From contig NW_015971555.1 of assembly GCF_000182565.1 (NCBI RefSeq), positions 1-64,000 on the forward strand: DNA of 64,000 bases, given 5' to 3'. The translations under genes and the position numbers were made by a program. The stretch is from Spizellomyces punctatus DAOM BR117 (lineage: Eukaryota; Chytridiomycota; Chytridiomycetes; Spizellomycetales; Spizellomycetaceae). Below, one piece after another: positions 31,785 to 44,514 of the stretch. The notes under the pieces were generated by a model. It was not told the DNA's origin. It made no database searches and saw nothing but the letters and a program-made list of their open reading frames with translations. Position 1 is the first letter of the stretch; the number at the start of each line of letters is the position of its first letter.

Positions 31785-34700
31785 TCATGAAGGTACAGTA
31801 ACAAGCCATCCGTCTTTCCCCTTCTTGATGGTGACATGGTCGCTCTTTCCCCTCGCGAATGTGACGGTGATGGCTTTTCCACCCGAAAATGTTGTTCGCA
31901 ATCTAATAAATGGTCAGTCAACACATGTGGGAGCAGGGTCGGGATGCGTAGCAACAAACCTGTCCTCTACCGTCACTTTTATACTCTTTCCCGAGTCTTT
32001 GCATGCCAACAACAGGCGACTCATAAATTGTATGCAAAATTCGTCACTTCGCACGACGACATCTCCTTTAGCATTGGACGGACAGTGGATCATCATGATG
32101 CCATCGTTCAGGGTGGATGTAGACACGCCTATAATATCTTGCAGCGGGAGCTTGTCCTTGATGTGATTCTTATCCATTGTGTAGACATGGGAGGGTGTCA
32201 GGACAAGCAGGCGCGCGACTTGCTTGGAAGGATTTGATCGGTGGATCTTGCTGCATGTAATGGCGGAGAGGATTTCTGCATATAAATCGCAACTTGTTAA
32301 ATTCATACAGATGTATGTGCTTCCAAAAACGCAATCTTACCCCCAGGAACATTTCCCACAACCTGAACATGCTCTGGCTGAAACACTTGCCTGGAGCTAT
32401 CTGCAAATGACGCTTTCTTTTGGAATGCGTCGTATGCAGTCGCTTTCCATGTCAGCTTCCATTTCCTGTCACTAGGTAATCGCGCGCGGTATCGTTTAGC
32501 CTACACTTGACATGTTAACTTTTCTATGCACACATTCTCCCTGTTTTGCAATGAGAGGGGGCATACCGAAATTCTGCGATACCACAGTCTGACGAGTTCA
32601 TCCACACTCTTGCCCAAGCGTCCCTTGAGCGCATTCGGCCACTCTACTTGTCTCCAGGCATCGCCTGCTCGTCGAACAGAATCCGCGACCGTTCCCAACC
32701 ATACGCGCGCATGGTGTCTTCGCCAGGCTCGCTGTATCGGTAGAACGGCGTATTTGGGTAGCGTACGTCGGAGGTGGTTATACTGTCGACGGACCTTGGC
32801 ACAAGGAAATCTGGCGTAAGTGCTCCGTGAAGGTAGTTTGCATGATGGAGATACTTACAATCCATCCTCGGACATTTTTTTGAATGATCAAGTTCGCCTT
32901 CCTGATTTTTCGATATTGGACAACATGCTGAGACGCAAGATAGTCAGCGCATCCGTTACACCCTCATCTACATATGATACATACGAGACGCCTCCTGGAA
33001 TATGCCTGTAACTTGATTACTTGTTTCCGCGTTTTCAGGAATGCTTGGCGCTCGCGAGAGCCAATCCATATTGCGCGAATAATGGTTGCTAACCACGTCT
33101 TGCATTCGTTACGGAGCATCTCGATGCGTAAAATCTAAAATTATGGGGACCAGTCATATATCCATCTGTAACAAATCGAGAGAGTATCTACAAGGCGTAC
33201 CGTGTCTGGATGTCTGATGAACACTTTGGTTTTTCCCAGCCTGTATTCGCTCTCATCAACTGCAGCCTCCTGCAATACCTTCAATGTTCCTTCACGCACG
33301 TCTCCAGCACGGTAATTTGGCCAGGTGCCTTTTGGGTCTGTGCTTCGATCGGGCCCCAGCATTTTATATCGCGCAAGGAACTTTGTGAAAGGTGCCCGGT
33401 AGCAGAAACCTGCTCGACGGACGAGGATGTTTTCACGAAGACTTTGATGGCCAACGGTTCAGCAACTGCTAAATATCAAATAAATGGTCATTTTTACTCA
33501 CCCCAAGTATCGACATTGATGTCGAACCAGTTCTTGATCAAAAACATCTGGCCGCTTGGAGGCGTTGGGCTTAATGCAGCGGATGTAGTGGGGGTTCTTT
33601 GACATGAGATTTTGAATAAGCGATGACATTGATGTCTAGTGCCAGGTTAAGAGTAAGCAAGAGTGTGAAACTTAAAATTGGCTCGTTCCTTTGCTGCTCA
33701 CCTTGAACTGAGTCGCCAATGTATCCGGCCTCTTCTGCCCTTTACCACCAGCGACGCCAACTCCCGCATCCCCTTCCTCTGGGAACATTTCCCTCACGCC
33801 TGTCTTTTCACTCCCAGCGATACATAAAACAACGTCTCTCCAGAGGGCATCTACGTTGCGATCCAAAAATCCATCCACCTCGTACATAACATCTCCTGCA
33901 TAATGCTTCAATGTAAAAGCGTTATGAGGTAGGAGTTGTGATGATTGTGGGGCGGAGCCAGTGAGCGCCGGATTTGAACGATTGCGTGATTGTTTAGCTC
34001 GTGAGTCGTAGTGTGGGTGCTTAATTACGTTACTATCGAGCTTTTGCAGGAAAGTCAAGGGAGTGGGGGTTCCTGGCATCGTGCATTCTTCGTCCAGAAG
34101 TGAGATAATTCCTCGGTTCTTCGATTCGATAAGTTCGCAGATTGTTTCATTGTTGAAAAAATCGATTGTGGTCCACTCAATTCCCTGCATGATGCCCAGG
34201 TCGTCGATTTAGAGATGCTCGCTTGACGCCGCAAAATGTACGTGAAACCACACACCTCTTTTTCATAATCTTCCTGTTCGGACTTTACTGTCAGTTCGAT
34301 GAACAGCTGCTGCAACTTCTCGTTGCAGTAATTAATTAGGAATTGATCAAACCCGTTTGACTACCAAAGTCAGTTCCCTTTTAGTACGCATGTATCGAGT
34401 CTGGCGATGACGCACGCCTGTCCACAAGCATACCTGAAAAACCTCAAATCCATAAATATCCAGCACTCCGATTACGCTAAATCCTCTCTGCTCTGCTTCA
34501 GAGCCTGGAGAAATGCATCCATTCAAGGTGGTGACAAGGTGGGAAAAGAGACGACCGTAAAGAAGTTTGGCGAAGGCGTCGCGCGTCTTGGTGGCCTAAA
34601 GTTGCATGTGTTTGCAAACTCTGGAATGGTCTACTTCTGAACAAAAGCTCATCACTCATCATACCTGACCAGGCAGAAGTGGGACGGTGATCTTTTCTTT

Positions 34701-36126
34701 TTTTGCCTGGTCATAGACCGAGCGGTGTGTCAAAACCTGCGACAGACTTTCTGGGGTAATGCCAAGAAGCCGAGATACGTGCGACAACGCTACGAAGGAT
34801 ATATGCCAACATGACTGATTGTGCAGAAGCGGCCCTTTTCCTGGCAAACGTACCTTCCTCTCCGACTACGCGACTGCCCTCGACACCAACCTTTTCCTCG
34901 TCTCCTTCCGTCATCAAAACCTCTTCTTCAAATCTAATGTTTCCCAAGTGCAGCACGGCCGCCACGATCTCCATCCAGAACCTTCGTGTTTCTTCCTTGA
35001 CCCCAACCTCTTGCATTGCCTGAATGATAGCAGTAAACGTCTGCGCATCGTTAAAGTCTTCTGCTGGGTGGCAAAGGTAGGCATAGTTGCTTGTATTGCG
35101 GGTAAGGCTAAGGTGTGCTATAAACAAATGTGAAACTGGTCAAGATATCGCAACCACACGAACATGGACCGAGTAGCCTACATAAAAGGTCATCATCGCC
35201 TCCCGATAGAAGCTGGTAAAAGATGTGAAATGATCGTTCCCCGGACGATTGATGTACCACGCGTGACTTTTCCAGTAGATCTACACAAAACAGTTGGTGA
35301 GCTACGTAGCTCCCTTCAAAAAACATTGTATGCTCACATGTAGTGATTTTTCCTCCGACAGGTAGTCCTCGGAAATCAAATTCCAGGTCCATGTATTTGC
35401 CCTGGACGGAGAGACAGATGGCATTAATTTCAACCAGCTTCTCTTCAACTTGCTAGACGGCAGATAACCCACAAATCGGGAAGAGTTATCGTTTCGTGCG
35501 GTTTTCGCATTCCCAAATGCTAAATTGAGGAATTGATATCACGTACCCCACAGCGTTTACCAAAGCCCATAGGATAATCATACCTTCCAGACACGGATTG
35601 GCGCTCACCAACCGCTCCTTCACACCCTCTCCTCCCTCGACAACGCCTGCGACATAACCCAGAAAGATTTTTGATGCTTCCGTCTTTCCCGCTCCACTCT
35701 CCCCCGTGATCAGGACGCACTGGTCTCGTGCGTGGGTCAGTAGGGACCGGTAGGCGGTTTCGGCAATCGAGTAACTGTTCAGACGACATGTTGTTAGATT
35801 TGCTATCGTGGGGCGATGCGGAAGACACATACATGTGTGGAGGATGTTCATAAATGTTAGACCCCTTGTATCTCGTTGCCCATTCGGGAGAGTATATTGG
35901 AAGTTGTTTGTATGGATTAATGGAGACGACAACGTTGCCAATGAAAGTCTGTCAATGCACCACCAAAGTAAATTACGTTGCAGGCGACGCCGCGACCACA
36001 GATCCAGCCGGAACTCACGTAAACGACATCGTTTTCCAAGCGCTTGCGTATATTTTCCACAATCGATTCTTCGGTAATCTCCGAAAGGAGGACAAAATCA
36101 GATACACCAGGCTGGGAGGTATCCAT
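31785..36126 (-). CDS. MYO1: Class I myosin heavy chain, short-tailed
   Basis: Actin motor linking membranes to the cortex, as in endocytosis. A multi-exon gene. From ATG 36,126: [19 protein letters not shown] (class I start), P-loop [12 protein letters not shown] at about 35,680, switch [16 protein letters not shown] with an intron inside the motif (about 35,410-35,480), DLLEKSRVV, the switch II motif LDIYGFEVF near 34,440, KPN actin-site region near 33,520, then LGKTKVFIR near 33,200. IQ-like helices follow (32,880-33,110), then a TH1 membrane-binding tail (about 31,800-32,330) ending WLVTVPS and a stop at 31,785-31,787. No SH3 domain or acidic Arp2/3-binding end follows, unlike yeast Myo3/Myo5. 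Exon limits were not all fixed, so the length is roughly 1,000 residues. Confidence 0.9.
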
Positions 36127-37165
36127 CGCGGACGCAAGGTACTGGGCACAATCAGTCTATGAACCTGGTTATCTAGGACAGGCCTCTCTACCGCCACGTC
36201 TTTGGCCCAAGATGGCCCTATCTGAGATGTGTTTTCCAACTACCTAGAGAGAAACGCGCAGATCTATTTTAATCTTGAGATGCTCCGACGTTATCAAGTG
36301 AGCAGACATTACCACACACCCGTTCCATATTAGCAGGCATTACCACACACCCGTTTATACTTTCCACTGTTGATGACTGGATCTAAAAATACCCCGAAAA
36401 AAGCGCTTTCAATGATTCAAACATGATTTCGGTCGTGGAATATTTGACCAGCCACATCGATAGAGTCTGGCTTGCTTATAATGCCCGTCAACATGGTATG
36501 AATGGAGTATTTCTTTACCTTCCGCAAAGGACCCGCATGAAGCGCTAATGCTGCTGAAACCCGCGGATCTGGAAGCACATGTGCCCAAATCTAACAGTTT
36601 GAACATGGAATACACCCCTGATACTACCTATAAGATCTCTTGATAAAATTCTCCGTGACGGTCGCTATAAAAGCAAAAGAACGGAAGACTAGGTAACAAA
36701 AGTTGTCAGGGATGTACTTTGTTGCAACAAACCTTTGCACCATAGCAAGTGGGAATCGGTTACGATTACCACTCTGGAATTTGTGTATGCTGACAGTCTT
36801 AATTTCTCTGAGCATGTCTACGGACGGTATCTCCAGCTGTAGTCTTTAATCAGATCATTAGGAGTTCTATTGCGCCTGCTCTGAAGCATATCATGACAGC
36901 AGTCTACATTTGCCCAAGTGTTGTGTGCGGCCATATCTGCTTAGTCACGCGTCTGGTGCCATTCCAGAGTCCTCCAACACCTTTTCGGGACCTGCTCAAA
37001 CTTGGGAGCGAATTGTGACAATAGCAGAGTAGGTTCAACTAGGATTGTTGGACATAAAAGATAACCACGTAAATTCTCTACGAGAGCTGACTCACTAGGC
37101 TAGGAATAGGAATCGTTTCCCAAATCTATTTTTGCTAGAGCCACTATTAATGCTGTCACTGGTCC
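36127..37165. other. Spacer with a short direct repeat
   Basis: About 1 kb between the start of myosin I and the end of the transhydrogenase gene. It contains two 31-bp-spaced copies of CATTACCACACACCCGTT (near 36,307 and 36,338), which could be binding sites in the myosin promoter. No gene recognised. Confidence 0.45.
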
Positions 37166-39193
37166 TCAATACAATGTGAAACTGTCTTCCACCAGCCGTT
37201 GAATTTCTTCATATCCCACCCCTCTCGGTGCCAACCTTGTTACCCTCTCCTGTGGCAAAGTTCCTTCCACCAACTTAGGAACATCCTCCTTCGAGTATCC
37301 TAGGGCAGAGAGACCGTTTGGCACATCGAGGTTATCCAGAAACCTTCGGAGGGCATCCGAAAGAATCAATCCCGCGTCAGCGAGTTTTGCATTGGTGACG
37401 TCCGCACCTGAGCAACAAGGATTATGTCTCATGAGTTGATGGACAACATTACACGAAGATCAATATGCACGAGAACGTACCGAACAATGCTGCGGCTTCA
37501 AGATGGCGTTCTGGACACGCTGGTGCGGTGAACTTGAAAACAGCGGGCGATGTGACTGCTACCGAGATGCCATGAGGCTGACATAATTGGAGCCGGAGTG
37601 AGCAGGGAAGCTGATCTGGTCACGTGAACCCGGACGGTGGGAAGTAAAACAGCCACATACCACTATGGGATGTCCAACATCGTAGCCTTTATGTCTGTAG
37701 CTCTTGACGCCACCAGCAATGGGATAACTCATACCGTGACAGAGATGCACTCCAGCATTTCCAAACCCGATTCCGGCAAATGTGGACGCCAAAATCATTT
37801 GCTCCTGCGCTCGATGATTCGAGGCATCCTTGTACGCTTTGGGGAGATTGTCGATGCACATCTTCAGTGCCTTAATGGACCACATATCAGAGATGGGATT
37901 GGATCCCTGATAGGCCGGACGGAGGATAGGGTTGGTCGGGCGAGGAGAGCGCAGATTGTAAGGGATTGCGGTATACGATTCGAGGGCGTGGCTGTTCACT
38001 TAGAATGTCAACGACCCAATACGGTGGGCATACCGGAACCATCGAACATCATACCATAAGACATCCAAACCACTTGCAACATGTACTTCGGGAGGCATGG
38101 TCCTTGTGTTGATAGGATCAACAATCCCCAACAGTGGCTTAAGGGACCTATGCGCAATTCCCGTCTTAAAGTTCTGAGGCTTATAATCGAAGATAGCAAC
38201 GCCTGTCGTTTCACTGCCCGTCCCTATCACAAGTAGCAATTAGACTGCAGCACAATGTAACGATATTGGACAGACATTCTACACACCAGCGGTCGTTGGC
38301 ACTGCGGATTGACGTAAAGTATTATTCGTTAGAATGCCTATGAGGGGACAGTGTGACCTTAAGAGGTTCATACCAGCAATAAGGGGTTTAACAGGATTAT
38401 ACGGCGGCTTCCCCTTTCCGATGGGGGCTGCGAATTGAAGTCGAAGAGTTCAGTGTCGTCCTTGCGTGTAATCTGACAGCCCAAACCTACCATTTACAAA
38501 CTCTAGAAATCCCTCCTTTGAATGACACAAGTACAAATTGGCAGCCTTGGCAGTATCGATCACACTTCCGCCACCAACAGCTACAAATGCGTCAACGTTC
38601 TCCTTTCTGACAAAATCGATGGCATGTTGAAAGGATTCGTCTGTAGGCTCAACTCTGACATGCGGATAGAAGACATGTGGAACGTTCTGTGACTTAAGAG
38701 AGGACAGTACCGTTTGTGCCGGATATAGGCTCGCGATCTTTGGATCGGTGAATACCGCGACTGATGGGGTCAAAATTGTCGATCACAGCTCTCCACTTAG
38801 GGTACTGATCAAAAAGCTATTAAACGACGGGTAAACACACACCCTTTCGTGCCCCAATGTTCTTCAGATCCATGCCCACTTCCTTGGTCACACCGACACC
38901 ATATCGAATGTTTGACGCAGCCATCTCAAATGCGTACTCTGTATCCTCCTGTGCAGTCGCCATACCCTTATGGTCGTGACGATGAGAGTGGTCATTCCCA
39001 TGAGTGGAACAAGGGGTCACTGGAGACCAGTGAAGTACAGTAAGTAAACATGTAGCTCCGGAAGGCAAACATGGACGTCGGAGAACGAACCTGCTCGAAC
39101 TCTGCCAGCGGGAGAGTGGCATGGACACCTTGCACCGGCCGCCGATACAGCGGACATCACGTTCCAGACGGCAGCGCGTGTAGGTTTTGCCAT
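37166..39193 (-). CDS. ADHFE1: Hydroxyacid-oxoacid transhydrogenase (iron-type alcohol dehydrogenase family), mitochondrial
   Basis: Oxidises 4-hydroxybutyrate while reducing 2-oxoglutarate in mitochondria. A multi-exon gene. Exon 1 (from 39,193) is rich in Ala/Arg and basic, fitting a mitochondrial presequence, and joins a His-rich linker ([14 protein letters not shown]). Then [30 protein letters not shown] (dinucleotide-binding GGGS), [29 protein letters not shown] (metal-ligand His, across an intron), [15 protein letters not shown] and [13 protein letters not shown] (metal-ligand His residues). The C-terminus [13 protein letters not shown] ends at 37,166. Joining follows normal GT-AG introns of 50-100 bases, and I see no broken frame. 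Homologues are about 460-470 residues, which fits. Confidence 0.92.
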
Positions 39194-39432
39194 GCTCTAT
39201 TCTTTGACGGGGGCAAATGCACAGTGCAGATGGGATGGGGAATGCAAGCGACAAAAGCAGGCCGGATGATTTCTGGGGTGAACACCACTTGTGTTACGGA
39301 CGCGCTTCATGACTAAGGGTGGCTTAGCGCGTTGTCAGCACATTTCGATGCATTTGGGATATATTCTGATCGACCTTTCCAATGCCTGCAATAGGCAGTC
39401 GATAGCTGTAAGTTCATCATCCAGTGTCAATT

Positions 39433-41690
39433 TTATTGGATAAATTCACTCATAACATCACGAACTTCTCGCTGAACTTGATACAACCTGACAAAGACAT
39501 TGTACTTCTTGTCGTGGAATATCCTCTCCTCCCCGACGCAAGGCTCAACAACTTTTCCAACCCTGCCCATCTTTTTCATCCATTTCCACAGTACCTCACG
39601 TTCATTATGCTTGCCCCACTCAGAAGCTGTAGCCCCAATGACAGCGGCACCAACCAGTACAGCATCCCGCTCCTCTGGAATAATGGTTCTACATCCACAA
39701 CAGTCCGCTAGTGATTGCACAAATAGTTCGTTCTGAGTAAGACCCCCGCTCAGGAAGAGCGTATTAAGGTTATATCCGCCTTTCTTGAGAGCATCGATGA
39801 TCATTCTCGTCCCATAGCACAAACTTAATACTCCCGCGTAATAGCACTTTATCAAATTGGTTTCGCTTGTATCTAGGTCACACCCTAGCATGGCACCTTT
39901 AATATGCGGGTCCGCTAGTGGGGAGCGGTTGCCGTGGAAATCCGGGGTAATATGTATATTCTGAGTTAGAAGAGCCCAAAACGGCAATCGTAAACGTTCG
40001 GACTCTCGTGCGATTAAGGCGTTAAGGTAGGAGTAAATGGACAGAGAGCCAGCCTGAGCGGCTTTCTGAGCAGTGGTATACGCGGGATGCGTCGTGATGA
40101 GATGGTGAAGAAGCGCACCCGTAATTGACTGGCCTCCTTCTGCTATGTGGAAATCGGGTAGGAGAATATCCGCGTAGGGACCTTGGATGAAAAGTCAGAC
40201 TCGCGCGTTCCTGCCCAGATGGGGGCCACCTACCCCAGACTCCGCTCACAAAGGCCTGATGCGGAGACAATGCAATATGACAAGAAGAGGTTCCTGTTTC
40301 GGCACAAAACCGTACAGGAATATTAGAACACTAATCCAAGTAATTGTTAACGCCGGTCCTACCACAGATAACTGCCATGCGATTTTGCACATGCTCAAGT
40401 GAGAGGCCTGTTCCAGGGGAACTCTCAGCACCAATTGTCCTAGCTCAACATCAGTAACCAACTCAGAATCGTCTCAAGGGATGAGCAACCGCCACCCCTA
40501 CTTACCCAAGCGCGCCCTAATGGGTTCAATAACAGTGCATCTCAGTCATTATACCTTGCCACACCACAGTATGAATTGACTTACTGCATAGGCATCAATT
40601 ACGGCGCCTCCGACTTTTGCTCCCTCGGCTCCTCCTAGACCCAACTCCTTGGCTGCCTGTTCGGTTAATCCTCGGCCAATAGGCTCCCCTGCTTTAACAA
40701 CCTGCTGGCCGCCAAATCGTTTGAAACCATCCTGGACAACATCCCTCATCCCCAGAGCAGTCCAAAAGTCCGTACTCCATCCTTTGCCAGATTCGTACGT
40801 CCATTTACAGCTGAGTGAATTCAACCCACGAGTGGAGTATGAAGTAGCTTTGAGAGTAAGGAAGTCGGGCAGTTCGAGGAGCAATTGAGCGCTTTGATAG
40901 GCCTCAGGCAATTTACGGTATAGCCATAGGATTTTCGCAGCAGACATTTCAGGACTGCTGGACGTTTTAAAAACAGGTGGACTCGATGAGATCAAAGGAT
41001 GTTAGCTGACCTGATCTTTCCACCTGTTCTTTTCAAAACTGAATGACCCGTAGCCGACATCTCATCGGCTTCTTCCTGCGCTCGATGATCCATCCTTCAT
41101 TCCATCCACTATCATTAATGATACCATATGGCATATCAATCAACTGCATACCACATAATCACATTCCATTTTGGGTTGCCAGACGGGGACACACTGACAG
41201 GTCCGTACTGGTCATCAAGAGCTACCAGACTACAGGTAGCATCAAATCCAATACCTAATGAAGTGTGATGGTAGCTGGTCACTGTACAATCTTTTCCTAT
41301 TCGCACCTCTCCTACCTTTTATGGATCTAGCATCAACACCTGACACATCGACTGCTTGCTGTACGGCCATACAGCAGGCCTCCCAGATATTATCGGAGGA
41401 CTTCATTGTGCATAATTCACCTTAATTCTAAGTAAACAAGGTCATGCTGGAGCTGACGTTATAGAGCACACCTGCTCATAGTAGTCCGTTAAAGGGTGGT
41501 TTATTTCCAAAGGATGGGACGCTATAGCCTTTATTCTTCCTTCACCATCAACAACGGCCGCTCGTGCTAGTGGAAAGAACATTATAGAGCCTCATTCTGG
41601 AAAACAGTGACTGGCGCTGTGTCAATTTAGTGTACCGGAGGATGTTCCGACGTCTACTCCCAAGAACAGACTCTCCTTTGGGTTGTGCAT
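39433..41690 (-). CDS. FGGY-family carbohydrate (pentulose) kinase
   Basis: ATP-dependent sugar kinase, closest in layout to eukaryotic FGGY/D-ribulokinase proteins. Exon 1 (41,636-41,690) reads LGVDVGTSS, the ATP-binding phosphate-1 motif, and exon 2 (41,472-41,566) continues [10 protein letters not shown] to YYEQ. Later exons give [89 protein letters not shown] and [12 protein letters not shown] (adenosine motif), ending at 39,433. The [12 protein letters not shown] motif separates this group from glycerol kinases. It is divergently arranged with TRAX; the 380 bases between them should hold both promoters. The exact sugar is not decided by sequence. Confidence 0.88.
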
Positions 41691-42070
41691 TGGCAGAGTG
41701 CCCCCAGTTCGAGGACCCGTCGCGAGTGTATCTGCGTTGGCCTAGCAACAGCAATAACCACGCACCTTACCAGGCCTCACGCAGTGAACTGAACCACTGC
41801 GCTTAACGAGTATATCACAGCAAACGAGCATGAACCCTGACTACATCTCCACCAAGACATTGCCCCCTGAGGTAGCGTCGGTCGACAGACAGACCTTGCA
41901 GCAAAGTAGGCTCTTTCGTACCGGTCCTTCTTCTGTTGAAAATATACTGACGGGACAACCAAGATCAGAAGGCAAGAACCTCAGAATCCTCAATTCCATA
42001 TTTTCGCAACCCGGAATCCCTGCCCCCTCGCGGGGGTCGTAGTGGCCGTGGCAAGGGCGGGCATAGTGGC
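41691..42070. promoter_or_regulatory. Bidirectional promoter region, FGGY kinase and TRAX
   Basis: 380 bases between two divergent starts. An open frame from 41,830 on + is not joined to TRAX by any clear splice site and has no motif. I see no obvious TATA box. Confidence 0.35.
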
Positions 42071-43225
42071 ATGGGAGGTGGTGGCAGAACTGTAGATGCC
42101 CCACCAGAAATAATTGACACGTTTCAGGAGCTCAGTGGAGTCCTAGATGAATTGGTACGGTATCCCGAAAATATTCATATTCACTCTAAAGTTAGAGTGT
42201 GCAATATGGTTGTAGCTGATATCATCCTAGCATGACAGACGAGAGCGGATTATCAAGTTATCTCGGGATATTACGATTTGCAGTAAACGAATGATTTTCC
42301 TTCTACACAGGTACATATTATGTGTTTCTCTGAAGGGCTTTTCAGTCTTCATTGTAAATTTTACTCCGAGCCTATTTCAGAATAGCTGGTATAAATCGGT
42401 CTAAAATACTAGCTGAAGCGAGAGATAAGCAGAAAGAAATCATTCGATTATTTGATCAAGTTGCTGCAGAATTGAAAGGAAATGATTTTTATAGGTATTA
42501 TCTTGAATTCCATTTGAAATTGAACAATCGTTGATCCTTCCTGACTAATTTAGACATCATCGCTCCATCGGTCCAGGCTGCGAAGAGTTCATCGAAGCAG
42601 CGTCCTTCCTAGTATACGTAGAGAGAGGGGAGCTGGCGACAAAGGACGAGTTGCAGAAACTATTGGTGAACGAAGAAGGAAAGCAGGTGAGCTTAATACA
42701 GTGCTTAACGTATGCTTGTGGCAGAAAATATAATTCTGAGGTGGTGTAGATCCTAGAGATTGCTGATGAAGACTATATCCTGGGCCTTGCAGATCTAACA
42801 GGGGAACTCATGAGATACTGCATCAACTCGGTCGTACGGGGTGAACACCAAGTTGCAGAGGACATTTGTCATTTTTTGCGAACAATGAAGAACGGTACGC
42901 TTACCCGGTCAACGGTTTGGGAATATGCGATGTTCATTTAGACCTTCGGAATAGAATATGAGATCATCGATTATCCACCGGCGAAAAAAAAGATGTCCAC
43001 CATGAGAAGTAGCCTTTGGAAAGTGGAGAACGGTAAGAAGGGTAGAACAAATGAAAGCTTTTCGTTTGGCTTAATTGAGCGATTGTTATAGCCTGTTACG
43101 CTTACAAAGTTCGAGGCGCTGAGCGCCCATCGCAATATTTCGTTGACGAATTGCAAAGAGGAGAGAGCTACGGATATCGCGGATGGGAGGACGAGGGCCC
43201 TTTGGACGCTGAACGCCTCTATTGA
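42071..43225 (+). CDS. TSNAX: Translin-associated protein X (TRAX)
   Basis: Partner of translin and catalytic subunit of the C3PO RNase that clears RISC passenger strands and processes tRNA. Exons follow normal splice signals: LSGVLDEL/HDRRERIIKLSRDITI, SKRMIFLLHR, LFDQVAAELKGNDFYR, IGPGCEEFIEAASFLVYVE, then the TRAX hallmark DLTGELMRYCINSVVRGE (catalytic acidic residues), MSTMRSSLWKVEN and ACYAYKVRGAERPSQYF, ending at 43,225. The frame before ATG 42,071 is open and Gly/Arg-rich (RGGRSGRGKGG), back to a stop at about 41,951, so the true start may be further upstream at a site I cannot see. No translin gene lies in the window. Confidence 0.88.
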
Positions 43226-43474
43226 GGATCAATCCCTGTACATTATTGACCAACTGCAAAATTCTCCAGTATATATTGACACAAAATGAACCATTACAAA
43301 TTTTGGGTGAAAGCATCCAAAGAAGTAGTTTTATACACACGACCGATGCTATATGCTCATGGGGTGGGGGTTTATATACAAGGATTTCCGCAAATATAAT
43401 TTGCACGCAATAGAAGAATACGCCAAGTTTTAACTGTTCTCTTCTTTGTTAGTTCCAGCCACGGCTTCGACTTC

Positions 43475-44278
43475 CTATTCCTGATCAATATGCACGCGTG
43501 GTCGATAGCCTGTGATATGAGGTGGAAGGCGTTCCATAATTTCTCGCCAATTAACATCAGTTCCGGCCCGGTTATAGGCTTCTTCTTCTGAGTCATTGTC
43601 AGTATCAAACGGATTCCTGCTCCTCGGACCCTTTACAATGATTGGTTCATCTTCAATGTCTGTGTCCTCGGGAACTATCTTCACCTCTGGAGTTGGATTC
43701 TCTTCTCGCCACTTTATGGTGTCTGGCGAAAGATCAGGCAATGTGAAAACGTCGTGCTCTGATGCAGACTCCGAGGCTACAGACTGCGTACGTCCATGGT
43801 GAAGCTCACCAGCTCCGATAGCAGATGGAAGATCATTTTGAGAGATAATCTGTGGTTCACTCGAAGCGCTCTCAGGGAGGCCCCATGCTAGAGTCCCGAC
43901 TGCAAAGAACCCAATGCCATTGACTGACGTAACCTGATCACCGGATACGAATTCCGCTGGAGCCATGTGCAATAGGACTCGTTGATTGGTGTTTTGTCTG
44001 ATGAAGTCATTGAGAAGAGACGGATTGGCACGACCGGCAAAGGTACAGAACACGTTCTCCCCTTCATTAGGGACAAAACAGATCGAAGTCGGCGTGCACC
44101 AAGGGGCATGGCGACCTTTTCCCTGGTCATCTTCTGTTGTCTCAGACGAGAACTCATGGTTGGCAGGTTTCGACGTATCCTCTGACGTCTCAGATAACGA
44201 GGAGATTCTTTCGTTTTGAGCGTTGTAATCGGAGTCCTCAGATTCAGACGTTTCCATCTCGTCCTGTTCGAACGGCAT
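43475..44278 (-). CDS. Acidic hypothetical protein
   Basis: A single-exon frame of 267 codons that I do not recognise. The N-terminal 50 residues are Glu/Asp/Ser-rich (ETSESEDSDYN), followed by a less biased stretch with NDFIRQNTNQRVLLH and GIGFFAVGTLAWGLPES, and another acidic, Ser-rich half ending PPHITGYRPRVHIDQ. No membrane span or signal peptide. It converges with TRAX, with 249 bases between their stops. A duplicated 110-bp segment starts immediately upstream of its ATG. It could be a nuclear or scaffold protein, but function is unknown. Confidence 0.55.
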   Translation of the reverse strand: MPFEQDEMETSESEDSDYNAQNERISSLSETSEDTSKPANHEFSSETTEDDQGKGRHAPWCTPTSICFVPNEGENVFCTFAGRANPSLLNDFIRQNTNQRVLLHMAPAEFVSGDQVTSVNGIGFFAVGTLAWGLPESASSEPQIISQNDLPSAIGAGELHHGRTQSVASESASEHDVFTLPDLSPDTIKWREENPTPEVKIVPEDTDIEDEPIIVKGPRSRNPFDTDNDSEEEAYNRAGTDVNWREIMERLPPHITGYRPRVHIDQE

Positions 44279-44283
44279 TTTAT

Positions 44284-44514
44284 CAATAGTATTTGCGAGC
44301 AGGGGGAAGATGTTAAGATGTTACCCTAGACCACAACACAGAACGTCTTAGCACTCCTTTTGAGAACATGTAGGGAGTTTGGCTACTGTGACGTTCAATA
44401 TTATTTGCGAGCAGGGGGAAGATGTTAAGATGTTACCCTAGACCATAAGCTCAACACAGAAGCTCTTTGCAGTAGTACTGCTGATGACATGTAGGGGGTT
44501 TGGCTACTGTGACG
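44284..44514. repeat. Tandem duplication of about 110 bp upstream of the acidic protein gene
   Basis: Two imperfect copies: about 44,284-44,394 and 44,395-44,514. Each starts CAATA(G/T)TATTTGCGAGCAGG, continues through GATGTTAAGATGTTACCC and ends TTTGGCTACTGTGACGT. The centres have diverged. The first copy abuts the start of the acidic gene, so its promoter may be duplicated. Confidence 0.85.

Noticed and set aside
41830-42042. 70-codon frame as the true TRAX N-terminus
   Set aside because: It is in a different frame from the TRAX exons, and I see no splice pair that joins them.
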